Source: Dichetophora obliterata
Lineage: Eukaryota > Arthropoda > Insecta > Diptera > Sciomyzidae
Direction of reading: 5' to 3'
DNA length: 64,000 bases
Assembly (NCBI GenBank): GCA_963920525.1
Contig: OY986437.1
Location: 111,902,715-111,966,714, forward strand
The translations under genes and the position numbers were made by a program. This document shows, piece by piece, positions 20,494 to 32,014 of the stretch (the first letter of the stretch is position 1; each line of letters opens with the position of its first letter). The notes beneath the pieces were generated by a model. That model was not told the origin of the DNA. It worked only from the letters and a program-made list of their open reading frames with translations, and ran no database searches.

Positions 20494-22412
20494 CAAAAAA
20501 AGGCACAGTTTCGATAGTATCGTAAGTATAGACGTAGAATTCCTTTTAATATAGTAATAGAGAAAAAAGCTAGTTTATTTCATTTATATTTTTCAAAATT
20601 ATTTTAAAATATTTCATCTTCTAAATAAAAATTATTCGAAAACAAATTTCTTGTTGTTGTTGCCTTCTTTAAATTTACTTGATCTAAAAAGCTCACAATT
20701 AAATTCATGTAAAAATTTGTTTTGTTTTATAAAAAGTATTCGTTTGATATTTTTAGTGATTGTTTATTGGTTGTTTATTGGTTTATTGGTGATAGTGATT
20801 GGTTGTTTATTTTTTATGTTGGTTACAACTAAATGTAATTCAAAGTTACGTATAATAAATGGAAATAAATATCAGAAAAATTTGAATTATTTATTTTTCC
20901 TGTAGTAAAGAGCATTAACATATATAATATATAAATCAAACGAAAAGTTTTTATAAAACAAAACAAATTTTAACGTGAATTTAATTGTGAGCTTTTTAAA
21001 TCAAGTAAGTTTGAAGAAGGCAACAACAACAACAAATTCGTTTTTGAATAATTTTTATTTAGAAGATGAAATGTTTTGTAACCAACATTGTGACCAAACC
21101 TTATAATCATTGGCGTCGGAAGCGGGGGGAAAGGTGGGCAGTTTTTTAGCTAGATAAACAATTTAAAAGGAAAAGTTATTCAAAATATCAGTTTTTTTAC
21201 AACGATAATATTTTTGTATTATATATTTTCCTCTTCTTTCTCTCTTCTTCATGTTTCATGTGAAGAAATTTTGGTGAACTTTTTTTGCACCACCATTTGT
21301 ACTGCCCCCCATTTGTACTGCCCCCCAGATGAAATTCGCTTCCGACGCTATTGCTTATAATAGTAGTTAAGGTTGTCGTAACCTTATTAATATGCACTTT
21401 GATTTTTTTGTTTCCGATAGAGATCAAAATATCTCCACACCGTACAATGTGTCTTTTTAAATTTTAGCGTGCCATAAGTCCTTGAAAAAAAAAATATAGA
21501 ATTTGTACAAAAAGACTTATTTTCTCTATAGAAATATATTTATGATATTTGAAAATAAAAGAAGATGAAATGTTTTAAAATAGTTTTGAAAAATACCCTA
21601 TAGGAACAAACTAACTTATTTTTAAAAACAAATAATTAAAAACTAGTTTAAAATAAGCTAGTTTATGAACTACTTTGAATTATAATAAGGTGGCATCCAC
21701 TTCAATTTTGAATAGTTTTTATTACATTATATATATAAAGTAATTCAAAAACTACTTCAAAACAAGTTGCTTAAAAACTGCTTTGAATTATATTAAGGCA
21801 ACAACTACTCTGATTTTGACTAGAATGCATTTATGCATTTTTTTTCAAAACAATAAAATAAATGATCTTTTTTATGTATAGAAATTTAAAATTTGTATGC
21901 TTTTAATTTCATCTTTAGTAAATGGAATATTAACTAGTTTTCAATTGATTTGTCTTAAAGTAATTAAAAGTTAGCTAATTTATCAAGTAGTTGAAAATAT
22001 ATGAGGTTTTCAGTTGATTTATTTTAAAGAAATTAAAAAAATTTATTTTAAATTAACTTATTTAACAAGTAATTGAAAATATATGCGGTTTTCAATTAAT
22101 TTATTTTAAAGTAGTTAAAAAAATAATTTAAATTCAACTAATTTAACAAGGAGTTGAAAACATATGCAGACGAAAGTTCATTGACTTATTTAGTGGACAT
22201 CACCATACAAAATATGTAAGTTCGTTCTATGGAAAAAAGTCAGAATTTCAACTAGTTGTGGTTAACAAAAAACTGTTTTTTTAACTACTTTTAAATAAGT
22301 TGATTTTCATACAGGGTATACATAAAAAAACCAGCATTTTTCTCTATTACTGTATAAAAAGGAATTCTACGTCTGTACTTACGAAACTATCGAAACTGTG
22401 CCTTTTTTTAGC
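20494..22412. mobile_element. 1.9-kb fold-back element with ~75-bp TIRs
   Basis: AAAAAAAGGCACAGTTTCGA near 20495 and its mirror at 22394-22410 begin ~75-bp inverted ends that also share GACGTAGAATTCCTTTT. Inside, a second palindrome has arms at about 20600-20745 and 20925-21075, sharing TTGTTGTTGTTGCCTTCTT and AAAAAGCTCACAATTAAATT. The right half contains repeated AACTAGTTT/TTAAAGTAATT words. No transposase is present. No TSD was identified. The interior (21345-21570) includes a repeat shared with 23.5-25.4 kb. Confidence 0.65.
21345..21575 (+). repeat. Uninterrupted copy of the repeat that hosts the Tc3 element
   Basis: From TATAATAGTAGTTAAGGTTG through CAAAATATCTCCACACCG to ...ATTTATGATATTTGAAAATAA, this stretch matches 23497-23576 joined to 25247-25375 almost base for base. 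At 21429-21431 the TA is single, so this copy is the pre-insertion (empty) site for the Tc3 element. Confidence 0.85.
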
Positions 22413-22414
22413 AA

Positions 22415-23475
22415 ACTGAGAGAATATGAGTTAACATTTATTGAAACTGTGTTTATATTAAATGAATTTATTTTTTACGTAGGGCTTTAAATAATTTCAT
22501 TTAACTTAAATTCAAATATTTGTACAGTTCAATTTAAAACAAAAGTTTTTTTCAAAACAATGATTTTATATACACTTTTACAGTGAACACTTACAGTTTA
22601 AAAACATTTGTTAAAAAAAAATTAAAACATAAACTTTAGTATTGAAAAAATATATTTAAAAACAAAATTTTAAGACATTCTTCTTAAATTAAAAACAATA
22701 AAATTAAACCGCCATTTTTTGATGCTATTTTTTAATTTTTCGAGTTTTTGACGTCAAATTCGTAAATAGTTCCCCTGGAAACCCTCGAATACCATATTGT
22801 AACTCCATTCGATGAATTCGATAAAATATTGAAATATTTTAAATATTACAATAATAAGTTAGTTTTTATTTCATCTAATGTTCATAATTTGTAAAACCAA
22901 TTTAAGAAATATTTTCACACAATCAAATGTAAAATCGGGGTTTTCTCAGCTTGGTCTCAATTGTCTGGGAATAATTGTCAAAGATCTAACTGCACATAAT
23001 TTTTCAATTCAATCTCAGATAGCGACGTAGTTTTTGTTATTGCAAAGAAAAAATAAGAGAAATTTATAAAAAAAAAGTAAATGAGCTTATAGTTGAAAAC
23101 TTAGTACACTTATTTTAAATTTTGTTTTGTAGAAACGCAAAAGCGTTCAATTTCTATTTTTAAATTTTTTGTTTAATTTTAAAGAATGTTTTTATTCTCT
23201 GTGTAAATAATATAAAAAAATATTCCAAAATAATGTTTTTTTGTTTTTAAATGCATCCTCTTCTCTATAGGAGGCATAAAAAAGCGCTCCCTTTCAGCCG
23301 GAGTCAAGATATGTTGGTCCCAATGTATAGAAAACAAAAAAATCAAAGTGCATTTAATAAGGTTATTTGTAGCTACAACCATTACAAGAATTAATAAGAT
23401 TAGTTCAATAGGAAAAATTAAGCGATACTTTTTAAAAAATACTGTAATTTTAAACGCTTCTGATCCCCGTAGCGG
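22415..23475. other. Noncoding, repeat-derived stretch
   Basis: No coding region was recognised. At 23225-23310 the words GCATCCTCTTCTCTATAGG and CTCCCTTTCAGCCGG match 29030-29090 in reverse complement. At 23330-23370 AAATCAAAGTGCATTTAATA is an inverted partner of 23530-23560. The area is probably part of a larger fold-back repeat. Confidence 0.45.
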
Positions 23476-23576
23476 GGGAAAATTGTAACCAAACCTTATA
23501 ATAGTAGTTAAGGTTGTCGTAACCTTATTAATATGCACTTTGATTTTTTTGTTTCCGATAGATTGAGATCAAAATA

Positions 23577-25244
23577 AGGTGCTTATCAAAACTATACGAC
23601 ACCAAAAAAAATTTATTGCGCACTCTTACCAAATCTATGTTGAATACAGTTAGAGGAAAGCTTAAACACAGAATGAGAGAACAAAATGTACTTCTTAAAA
23701 CAAAGTCTCGTTATCAGCTCTTATCTTTGATTTTAAGGAGTACCGTTAGATTGTGTTGAAATGCTCTCGTTGCTGCTTAATTGCAATCGTATCAAAACTA
23801 TACGACTTTCTTACCTTAGTATATTTTTTAATGTTTTTCGTACAACAACAAGGACTTAACTTATTACATGTATATTATATAGGGCCTCTTTTGGCAATTC
23901 CAACGTCAAATATTCTCTTTCTCATCGATTCAAACAAATGGCATAGAATACTTGGCTCCATCTTGTTCCACTCCCTTAAAATAGCAACTTTTAAATCTGG
24001 AACTGACAAGTATTTTGTATTTTCTTTATAAACACGTCTAGCCAGTATTCCCCAAACGTTCTCAATGGGATTTAAGTCAGGTGAGCACGCTGGCCAAGCC
24101 ATAAGGTCAATAGAACACGCATCCAAAAATGCCTTTGTTTGCCGACTTGTGTGGATTCTTGCATTATCTTGCATAAATATATGCGGTCTTTCTCTATTTT
24201 CCTCTAACAATGGCAAGAGGCTGCTCTCCAATACATTTATATAATCAGAGCTATTCATCTTGGAGCTCACGAAACGCAATCCAAGTGTGCTCGTCTTGTG
24301 AATGGCACCCCACACCATGACAGAACCACCACCAAAATTTCTTTTGGAAAATATGAGCGGTTCCTTTCTTAAATCTCTCCAGTTGTATCGGTATCCATCT
24401 GGGCCATCCAAGTTAAACTTCTTTTCATCTGAAAAGATGACCTTTTCCGAAAAAAATTGTTAAAATGTAAGTTAAGTTAAGAAGACTATTTTTATATACC
24501 GAAACCCAGTTGGTATCCAAATTATTTGTTGCAAATTGAAGCCGTGCCATCTTATGGTGCGGAAGTAATGTTGGAGCTTTCTTCATAACGGATCTTACAA
24601 TTATTTCGGAAGTGTTTAGAAATCGCCAAACTGTCATTTTCGAAACTGATTGACTGCATTTGCTTGCAAGTTGGGCACAAGATATAGTTGAATTGCTGGT
24701 TTTTTTAATAAGCATTCGCTAATCTCGCTCTGATAGCTTAGCTTTACGACCTGTTTTGTATTTTTTGCCGTAATTATTCGGGTTTTTCAAAAATGAGGCG
24801 ATAACACAACGTGTACGACCAATTTTTTTAGAAATTTGTGAAAAATTAAGCCCCTGGTCATGATATGCAACAATTTTGCCTCTTTCTTCTTTGGATAGTA
24901 AAGTCCCGCGCGGCATTATAATCAAAAAGTTTTGTAGTCACAATTTAAGTTAATATTCAGATGGACGATGATGCGACCTCTCTGTTGATGAACTTTCAAA
25001 TGACTGCCGTATAGTTTTGATACGATTGCAATTAAGCAGCAACGAGAGCATTTCAACACAATCTAACGGTACTCCTTAAAATCAAAGATAAAAGCTGATA
25101 ACGAGACTTTGTTTTAAGAAGTACATTTTGTTCTCTCATTCTGTGATTAAGTTTTCCTCTAACTGTATTTAACATAGATTTGGTAAGAGTGCGCAATAAA
25201 TTTTTTTTGGTGTCGTAGCACCAACGTAGTTTTGATAAGCACCT
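23577..25244 (-). mobile_element. Tc3-type element, near-complete, TA target site
   Basis: The ends AGGTGCTTATCAAAACTA and TAGTTTTGATAAGCACCT are flanked by TA (23575-23576 and 25245-25246). Inverted repeats are ~230 bp (23577-23808 and 25012-25244), differing at only a few positions plus a 12-bp indel near the right end. Each TIR holds two copies of TATCAAAACTA: one terminal, one at its inner edge (23788-23804 and 25011-25028). That resembles the paired transposase-binding sites of Tc3 and other IR/DR elements. Length is 1668 bp. The element encodes one transposase on the minus strand. Confidence 0.92.
23875..24916 (-). pseudogene. Tc3-type DD34E transposase, one stop from open
   Basis: The N-terminus reads MPRGTLLSKEERGKIVAYHD, with a second helix-turn-helix around SNSTISCAQLASKCSQSVSK. 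The catalytic triad is visible: FSDEKKF, then QDNARIH, then NPIENVWG, with 34 residues between the second Asp and Glu. The end reads RKRIFDVGIAKRGPI. One TAG at 24719-24721 interrupts the frame after LSERD, and the same frame resumes at once (RMLIKKTSN). The frame also needs removal of a 58-bp GT-AG intron at 24442-24499, which joins NWVS to VIFSDEKK as in Tc3 relatives. It is a recently dead or read-through-dependent copy. Confidence 0.85.
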
Positions 25245-25246
25245 TA

Positions 25247-25390
25247 TCTCCACACCGCACAATGTGTCTTTCTAAATTTTAGCGTGCCATAAGTCCTTGA
25301 AAACAAAATGTAGAATTTGTACAAAAAGACTTATTTTCTCTATAGAAATATATTTATGATATTTGAAAATAATATCTAAAAGTCAAAATA
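25247..25390 (+). repeat. Right flank of the Tc3-interrupted repeat
   Basis: TCTCCACACCG...GTGTGTCTTTC and on to ATTTATGATATTTGAAAATAA continues the repeat cut by the Tc3 insertion, matching 21431-21570. Confidence 0.8.
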
Positions 25391-26435
25391 AATTTTGCAT
25401 ATTTTTTGAAAATTTGTCAAAGTAAGAACTTTATATAAACGAAGAAAAATTGAATGAAACGCACTAAAATTATGCCAAATTTAACCAAACATAACTTTTG
25501 AGGTAAAAAATATTTTGCAATAAATTTTTATTTTTGTAATTATTTAGTTGAATTTTGATATGATTTTATAAAAACAAATTTTTTAAAAACTGAAAAAATA
25601 TATTTAAAAATTTATAGAAAATAATTATTTTTTTGTATCATAAAATTATACTTAAAGTCATTTTCAGTAAGAAAAATCTAAAATGTTCCACTGTAAATGT
25701 GATGGAAAGTGTAACTAAAAAAAATATAAAGTGTTTTTTCTTAAAGTTTTAAAAAAAAACCATTGCTTAAATTGACTCGAGTAAAAGAAATCTTCATATA
25801 TGCAACTACACCTTTTCATTCCATTGTTTAGTACATTTTGCATCTCTATAAGGATAATTTGTGTAAACAAAACTGGATACAGTCAATTTTTTTGTGAGAT
25901 TAATATTACAAATAAATTGCACAAATAAAATTAATTTCAACATTATTAATTTTCAGGAACCAGATTTATATCAATTTTGTGGTTTTAAACTTCTTGTGCC
26001 TCGCAAGTGCAAATTACTAAGCCAAAATCAATAATTTTATGCATACTTAATAATGATAGTTTAATATATTTAAGATTAAAATTTCATTGTTCTACTTTTA
26101 AAACTTTCCACGCAATGACATATTTTATATCTGCTTAATTTGCTTGCTTCTAAAATCGTGCGCAACAACAAAACGTACACATGTTTAAAAGCAATGCATT
26201 GTAAAAAAACAAGCTAGTACAAATACCTATAGTTGGTTCTATCTGACATTGAGAAGCCAAAGTATGACCAAATAAAATAGAACTTTAAGCTGCTGGTGAT
26301 GTTAAATATATATATTAATGTATAGGAGTAAGGCCAAAGTATGTCCCTTACTATAATATATATTTTCAATTCGAAATTAAAAAAGTTTTTTATTTCTCTT
26401 TATACACACATTTCCAACAAACTATTTTTTAAATA
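25391..26435. other. AT-rich noncoding stretch
   Basis: No ORF, RNA gene or clear inverted repeat was recognised. Poly-A/T runs dominate. Confidence 0.5.
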
Positions 26436-27930
26436 ATCCCAGTAGGGAGCCGAGCGCTCCACTAGCGCAACTAAAGCGCTCCAAAAAAATAGTAGAGCGC
26501 TTCATTCTCCTTGCGTATAGCGCATTTTTTAACATTAGCATGTCAACAGATGTACGCGCTCCACTCTCGCTGTTCAAAATATAAAATCGTAGCGAGAACC
26601 GAGCGCTTTGTTCACCTTGTAGTTGATACGAAATAGTTGCGAGAACCGAGCGCTTTGCTCGCCTTGTAGTGAATACGAAATAGTGGCGAAAATCGATCGC
26701 TTTGTTTGCCTTGTAGTTAATACTAAAAAGTAGCGAGAACCGAGCGCTTTTTTCCCCTTGTAGAAAGTACTAAAAAGTTGCGAGAACCGAGCGCTTTTTT
26801 CCCCTTGCAGTTAATACAAAAACTAGCTCTTAAAAAACAAATACATAGTACATTTATTAACTCCTTTGCATTTATGTCTTTAATGTTGTTTTTTTATGTT
26901 TGGGGATTATTTAACAATAAGAACTAAATTTATAAATTCACTACGTGATAAAAAACAACAAAAATTCAGTAAGTAATTAATTAATAAATGGAAGTAAGTA
27001 CATTTATGTAAAACACAGTTTTCTGTAAAGTTTCTGCTGTTGAATTATTCTTTTTCTTGTTTTTGCTCACATCCCTGTAAAATTTATTTTTGTAAGAGCG
27101 AAATCCTGCCTTCATTTCGAAATGGCCTAACAAGGGTATTTGTAGGCAATGATCGATCGAGTCCGACAGGACTCTGCTGAAGTTTTTGTCCTTTTTTTAA
27201 ATAAAACTCATTTTTACAGTTGCTAATAATACTTACTTTTATGAGTTTCGCGTATTAAATTGAGGATAGACTCGTTGGAAAGACTCGATGTGGAGAGGCA
27301 GTATGATGTCGTCGCGCACGGCTTTGGTGCAGTACTTGCTTTTTTTTAAAAACAGAACGTATTTCTTCATTTGATTTATAAAACTTTATTAAATACTTAC
27401 TTTCTTGAATTTCGCGTATTAAAAGGAGGACTCGCTGGATAGACTCGATCTCGCAGGACTTCGATGCAGTACTTTTACTTTTATAAAAATATAAAACCTT
27501 TTTACTTTTTGCATTTAAATCTTTAATTAAAACTTAATTTTGTTAAATGCGCGTATGAAAGCACGGATGCAGCAAGAGCTATGCAGCACTTAGGGTTAGC
27601 AGAACTTAAGGGCGGTACTTAATGCTCTCGCGTGAATGACATGTGCGATAGAGCTCATAGTAGTTATGCGCGATATGTGATGTGCTCGCTGGACTTATAA
27701 GCAAAAGAAAGGAATGTGACGGCTTCTAATTTTAGTTATTTTTTTCGATTTTTCAAAAATTGATTTTTTATTGTTTTGACTTTACATTCTAAGATTTGTT
27801 TGCTAGTGCTATGTTATCACCATGGAAAGAGCTCCAAACATAGTGCTTTACAAATAGCACTATACGCAAGGGGATAAAAGCGCTCTTAATGCGCATTCGA
27901 GTAATGCGCATCAAAAATTTTTACTGGGAT
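26436..27930. mobile_element. Non-autonomous element with ATCCCAGTA ends and GAGCGCT motifs
   Basis: ATCCCAGTA at 26436 is mirrored by TACTGGGAT at 27922-27930. GAGCGCT or AGCGCT words occur more than ten times, near both ends and in a central tandem array. TGCGCATTCGAG/TGCGCATC words lie at the right end. A direct pair (TTTCGCGTATTAAA then GAGGA..GACTCG) occurs at 27246-27330 and 27408-27475. No ORF of note. No duplicated target was found, so the superfamily cannot be named. Confidence 0.6.
26592..26826. repeat. Five-copy 47-bp tandem repeat
   Basis: Units start exactly 47 bp apart at 26592, 26639, 26686, 26733 and 26780. Each begins GCGAGAACCGAGCGCTTT (one copy has GCGAAAATCGATCGCTTT) and contains CCTTG(T/C)AG then ATAC(G/T)AAA. 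The two 3' units share CTTTTTTCCCCTTG and are most alike. The repeated GAGCGCT is also present at the element ends. Confidence 0.92.
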
Positions 27931-28327
27931 AACAAATCTTAACATAAAAAATCTGTTAAACATTAAAATTACATTATTTTATTTTTTATTTTTTTTTTTT
28001 GTGTTGAATTAAATGTCAGCAACCTAGTTTCAATAATTATGCTGTAGGGTGAAAACAGTTGTTCATCAGGGTTTCCCAATATGTTAGCCGCAACAAAACT
28101 TTGTTAACGCTTTTTAGATTTTATTCTAAAAGTACTATATCATTGATATAAACAAAGATGTTATTTAATAAATTATGTTAAAATTATTTGTTAATTTCGA
28201 ATAATTGAATTAATCACGTTTGTTTCAAAAAATGCCGATAAACTTGGATATATGAAAGTAAAGTGGGAAATATGAGAAAGTAAAAAGTTTGGGAAATGCG
28301 TCTTAAGTTTAAACTGTAACTAAGTAA

Positions 28328-28645
28328 GTTTCATTTCAAAAAGTTGCGGAATATTTCCGAAAAGTTAATTTAAAATTTGGTTCATGTATACTTCCAATAG
28401 GCCAGCTCTCCGAAGAAGCCAGAAACAAAGATAGCAAACGCTTTAGAGAATGCTTTACCAGAAAAACTTCAAGAATCGACACAAATGAAGATTTGCTACA
28501 CAGACTTTTAATTTCTGCTGATCCGTTTATAAGCACTTTGCGACAAACGCCCAAATATAAACGGTCTAATTTAACAGTAGATGTAATAAAAATATTTCAG
28601 GCTCCAGAATTTACTGAAGCGAATTCTGATTCCGAATCAGAATAA
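28328..28645 (+). pseudogene. 3' exon of an unnamed transposon-type protein
   Basis: The frame is open from a TAA at 28325 and has no Met start. It reads VSFQKVAEYFRKVNLKFGSC, then ILPIGQLSEEARNKDSKRFR, then TRKTSRIDTNEDLLHRLLI, then SADPFISTLRQ, and ends EANSDSESE before TAA. The LPIGQLSEEA.E.RNKD.KR pattern with a later ..NEDLL..LL..SDP+IS.LR recurs in many arthropod transposon-associated proteins I have seen, but I cannot name the superfamily. It is probably the C-terminal exon; upstream exons were not found in 27.9-28.3 kb. Confidence 0.55.
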
Positions 28646-28699
28646 TAAAGGTCAAAAATAAAGCTCAACATTTTCTGGTGAATTTTCTGGTGAATTTTC

Positions 28700-29560
28700 T
28701 GGTGATATAGGAAGTAGGAATACATACAGTCGAGGTAGGCGTGTCAGTTGACCGATCACGCCCATTTTTATTCAAAAGGTTTCAAGTTGCAAGATAAACT
28801 TAGATACCAAATTTTACCATTATAGCATACATACATCCAAACTTATACCAATAATACTTTTCAAGTTACATGGGTGGTCGGCGTGGCAGTTGATGAATTA
28901 CGCCCATTTTTTGTGACAGTTATTTTGTTGGTCTTGAAAACAAAATTACCAAATTTCATGTCTCTAGCTATACAACTTTTTGAGATATGAGTTTTGGCAC
29001 GTTAAAATTGAAAAAGATACACTGTGCACCGGCTGAAAGGGACTACTTTTCTTATGTCGCCTATTGAGAAGAAGATGCGTTTAAAAACAAACCAAACATG
29101 TACTTTGAAAAAAAAAATTGTATATTACTTACGTAAAAATTTTTTAAGTTTCTATGTATTGTAGTCTTTTCACATACAATATCAACGCTAGTTGAATTCG
29201 TTGAAAAAGTTTTTACGCCATAACTTCTGAATCCTTAAATAACACACTTTTATTTCATATCTTTGGAAAGGTAATGGAACGTTAAAAAAATTAAAATAAT
29301 AAAAATGAAAAAATTATAGCGCCTGTTGCTGGTATGGTATTAAACTTTGAAATTAACAATGGGTCGTAACTTCAATTTTTTCGAAAGTTTAATATTTTCT
29401 CCTCAACATAAAATTTCCATGCATGGCTATGGGAAACCTTAGATTTGGTTTTCTAAGCAATAAACTAATCTAAGCACAAAATTTGAGCCAAATCGGAAAT
29501 GGTCAGTGCAACAGATATTACCCTTCAATGTGAAATGGGCGACATATTGAAAACAATTTG
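28700..29560. repeat. Dispersed noncoding repeat with GGCGTGNCAGTTGA copies
   Basis: GGCGTG(T/G)CAGTTGA then (T/C)CACGCCCATTTTT appears near 28738 and again near 28878. The text at 29030-29095 is shared with 23225-23310. Such 'ACGCCCAT' text is common in short dipteran Helitrons, but no Helitron end is visible here. Confidence 0.45.
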
Positions 29561-29848
29561 TTCCTACTTTGACGAAATACACATGTTTAATGCAAATTTT
29601 CTGTAACATATTGTGGTAAAAAAATTTCTTGATTTTTTTTTAAATTTTGTATGAAAAATCATGCATTGATATTAAAGGCATTGTGTTGAATTTAAAAACG
29701 TCATGATTTTTTCAGTGTATATATTTTTTTTGAAAAATGTTTTGTACCCTATATTAGTAGGCACTGCTTAAATCAGACAAATCGACCTGTAACGTTTATA
29801 TATCGTTAAGCCGATCGAATAAGTCAATTCCTGAAGATTGGTGTAAAG

Positions 29849-30026
29849 TTTCCGGTTTCATTCGCTTCAAGCGAACCTTCGTTTTCGTCGCTTCGAAGAC
29901 TCAAAACATGCATGAGAAGTAAAACTGGAGAAAAAAGGCTCAATGGGTTAGCTCTTCTAAAAGTTCACAGGGATGTGGAAGTGACCACGGAAGAAATTTT
30001 AAATGCACTAGCCCGAAATAAAATAT
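29849..30026 (+). pseudogene. hAT (ZMYM-like) dimerisation-domain relic
   Basis: The frame reads FPVSFASSEPSFSSLRRLKT, then CMRSKTGEKRLNGLALLKVH, then RDVEVTTEEILNALARNK. This is the hAT C-terminal dimerisation motif (LPVS.A..ER.FS.L+RLKT..R...G..RLNGLALL.+HR). The canonical ER is EP here. A MITE begins right after the last codons and supplies the final stop. Upstream domains were not found. Confidence 0.75.
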
Positions 30027-30027
30027 A

Positions 30028-30277
30028 TCTGTGGTCACAAGGAATAATGACTAAACTCAAAACATCGTAAAAAAGCGATATGGAATTTACTTTATTGCCA
30101 ATTTTTGGAAGTATGCAGATATCCATTTTTTTATCCAGAATTGATCATCATTTGTGTCTGCACATATTTTGTTTGTAACTGTTCATATATTTTAAAAAAA
30201 TGGGTCGTAGCTCGTGGAATTAAAATATCGTTTTTTGCGACACTTTGAGTTTAGTCGTTATTCCTTGTGACCACAGA
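30028..30277. mobile_element. MITE with TCTGTGGTCACAAGG ends, inserted at a hAT relic
   Basis: TCTGTGGTCACAAGGAATAA at 30028 is mirrored by TTATTCCTTGTGACCACAGA ending at 30277, and the arms extend ~60 bp with a few mismatches. TA (or TATA) flanks both ends. It is 250 bp and noncoding. It disrupts the last codons of the hAT relic, so it is the younger insertion. Confidence 0.85.
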
Positions 30278-30429
30278 TATATATATATTATTATTATATA
30301 ATATAAAAAAAAATTGGAATTAAAAACTCTCCCCGAAATTTTTTCTGGGTACGCGCCTGGTGAATAATATTAAACCATAGGTGCTTTCATATTTGTTTAC
30401 TACTAATATTTGCTATATAACATAGAGGA

Positions 30430-31215
30430 AAGTTTTGCCTACAAAAATTACGTCGGTAATTATAAGTTATAAAATATTTTTGAAAATGGAAAATCTACAA
30501 GTATTAACTAAATCTACCAATCTGAAAGTGAATTTACTGAAAACGGTCACCCTGTTGCTTCTACCGCTAGATAATTATATTGTTCTACTCAAACCATTGT
30601 GCGTTGGTGTGCTTTTTCGCAATAAAAAAATAAAGCAGCTAAAGCTTATAGTTTTTCATTGAAACGTGTTAATTGGAAAAATATGTTGTAATGATATTAA
30701 GTGGGATTAACGTTACAGTCATTTGTATGAGATGCTGAAAAAAACATTTGTCCTGTGTTTTTTTTTTACATGATACTTGATTGACATTTAGGGAAAGCTT
30801 ACAGCCATAGTTTCTGCTTGAATGTAATTTTGTTTGTAAATAATTTATGACCATCTACTCAGCTACCTTTTATGTAGTTCTTAAGGTATGCTGGTGGTTA
30901 AATCAGTACAAAAACCATATGATTGTGGTTTTTTTTTTTTTGAGAATTGTTAATTTTCGTATTTCGAAGAGTAGTAACATTTCAAGAATATTTTGTCAAA
31001 TAACAAAAATTGCTTTAAAAAAAGGTGTTGTGCATTTATCAGGACTGGTTCATGTAAAAAAAAAAACAAAAAAATTTTTGTAAAAAGTAATATGAGGTTT
31101 AATTAGTACATGATCGAAGGAATTGTGAAAATAGTGAGAAAATAGTGAACTCCAATTTATGGAATTAATTTGGCTATACTATGAGGGAAATTTGTTGTCA
31201 GCGACTTCTAAAGTA
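30430..31215. other. AT-rich noncoding stretch
   Basis: Several short open frames exist on both strands, but none has recognisable motifs or composition distinct from its surroundings. Confidence 0.4.
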
Positions 31216-31224
31216 AAAGGTTTT

Positions 31225-31565
31225 TTTTTCAGAAAACAAACGTTTTATTTCTCAACAAAGCCTCCTTTTAGATGGATACATTTAGTTCACCGTTTTTTTA
31301 ATGTTTTCATTCCTTCCAAATAAGAAGTTGTATCGAGGCCCTCAAAAAAGGCGTTTGCTCCAGTGATGACCTCTTTATTCGACCTAATCTCTTACCTCCG
31401 AACCATTTTTTTTTAATTTTTAAAAATAAGAAATACTCGCAGTGGGCTAAATCTGGAGAGTGTGATAGTCAGCTCAATTTATGGATTTTTGCCATGGCGG
31501 CTACAAGCGTGTGTCACGGTGAGTTGTCATGGTGGAAATCAATGCCAAATCTATCCAACAGCTGT
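31225..31565 (-). pseudogene. mariner transposase C-terminal relic
   Basis: Broken minus-strand frames read GIDFHHDNSP, then TLVAAMAKIHKL, then SHSPDLAHCEYFLFLKIKKK and FGGKR, then a tail with NVSIKEALLRNKT-like codons. FHHDN.P.H...A.AK and SPDLA..DYFLF..LKK are the mariner motifs around the second and third catalytic Asp; the Asp of SDYFLF is changed to Cys-Glu here. Several stops are present. No terminal repeats were assigned. Confidence 0.65.
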
Positions 31566-31679
31566 GAATAATATTCTTCGGTAGACGATAATATTCTAGT
31601 AAAACGACAATACTCTTTTCAAGGTAACACTGTACAACAAAAAAACCCCGTAGGATTTAACTACTTTATTTAATGTTTT

Positions 31680-32010
31680 GGTTACTTACTTTTGTTACAA
31701 GATCAACATTTTTCTTTTAGAACCCCATCCGACCCCTCCATAAGGGTTCCCATACAAATTTTATGATTTTGTTGCATTGAATTATTTTTTATTTTTAAGT
31801 AAAATTTTTATTTTTGTTCGAGTTTATCGAGAATATGTAGTCAGTTTTTTTGGGTCGTCTAAAGTTTCGCCATATTAAAAATAAATAAATCATTTTTATG
31901 GGAGCCCGCATAAGGAGGGGTGTGAGGGGATTGGTACCATAGGGAATAATGTTTCTCCTAGAAAAGTCAGTCATATGTACATTAGGGCGCTGAAGCGGAA
32001 TCCGAAAGTT
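31680..32010. repeat. Possible inverted repeat rich in ACCCCTCC
   Basis: CCGACCCCTCCATAAGGG at 31728 and its approximate mirror (GCATAAGGAGGGGTGTGAGG) near 31909 form a loosely matching pair around an AT-rich core. The similarity is partial and fades outward. Confidence 0.35.
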
Positions 32011-32014
32011 CGTC

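Noticed and set aside
26436..27930. piggyBac-type element, because ends are CCC...GGG near TTAA
   Set aside because: The TTAA on the left is not adjacent to CCC, there is no TTAA on the right and no piggyBac-like ORF.
30435..31083. Short open frames on both strands at 30.4-31.1 kb
   Set aside because: AT-rich composition alone explains them; no motif, splice pattern or conserved residue was seen.
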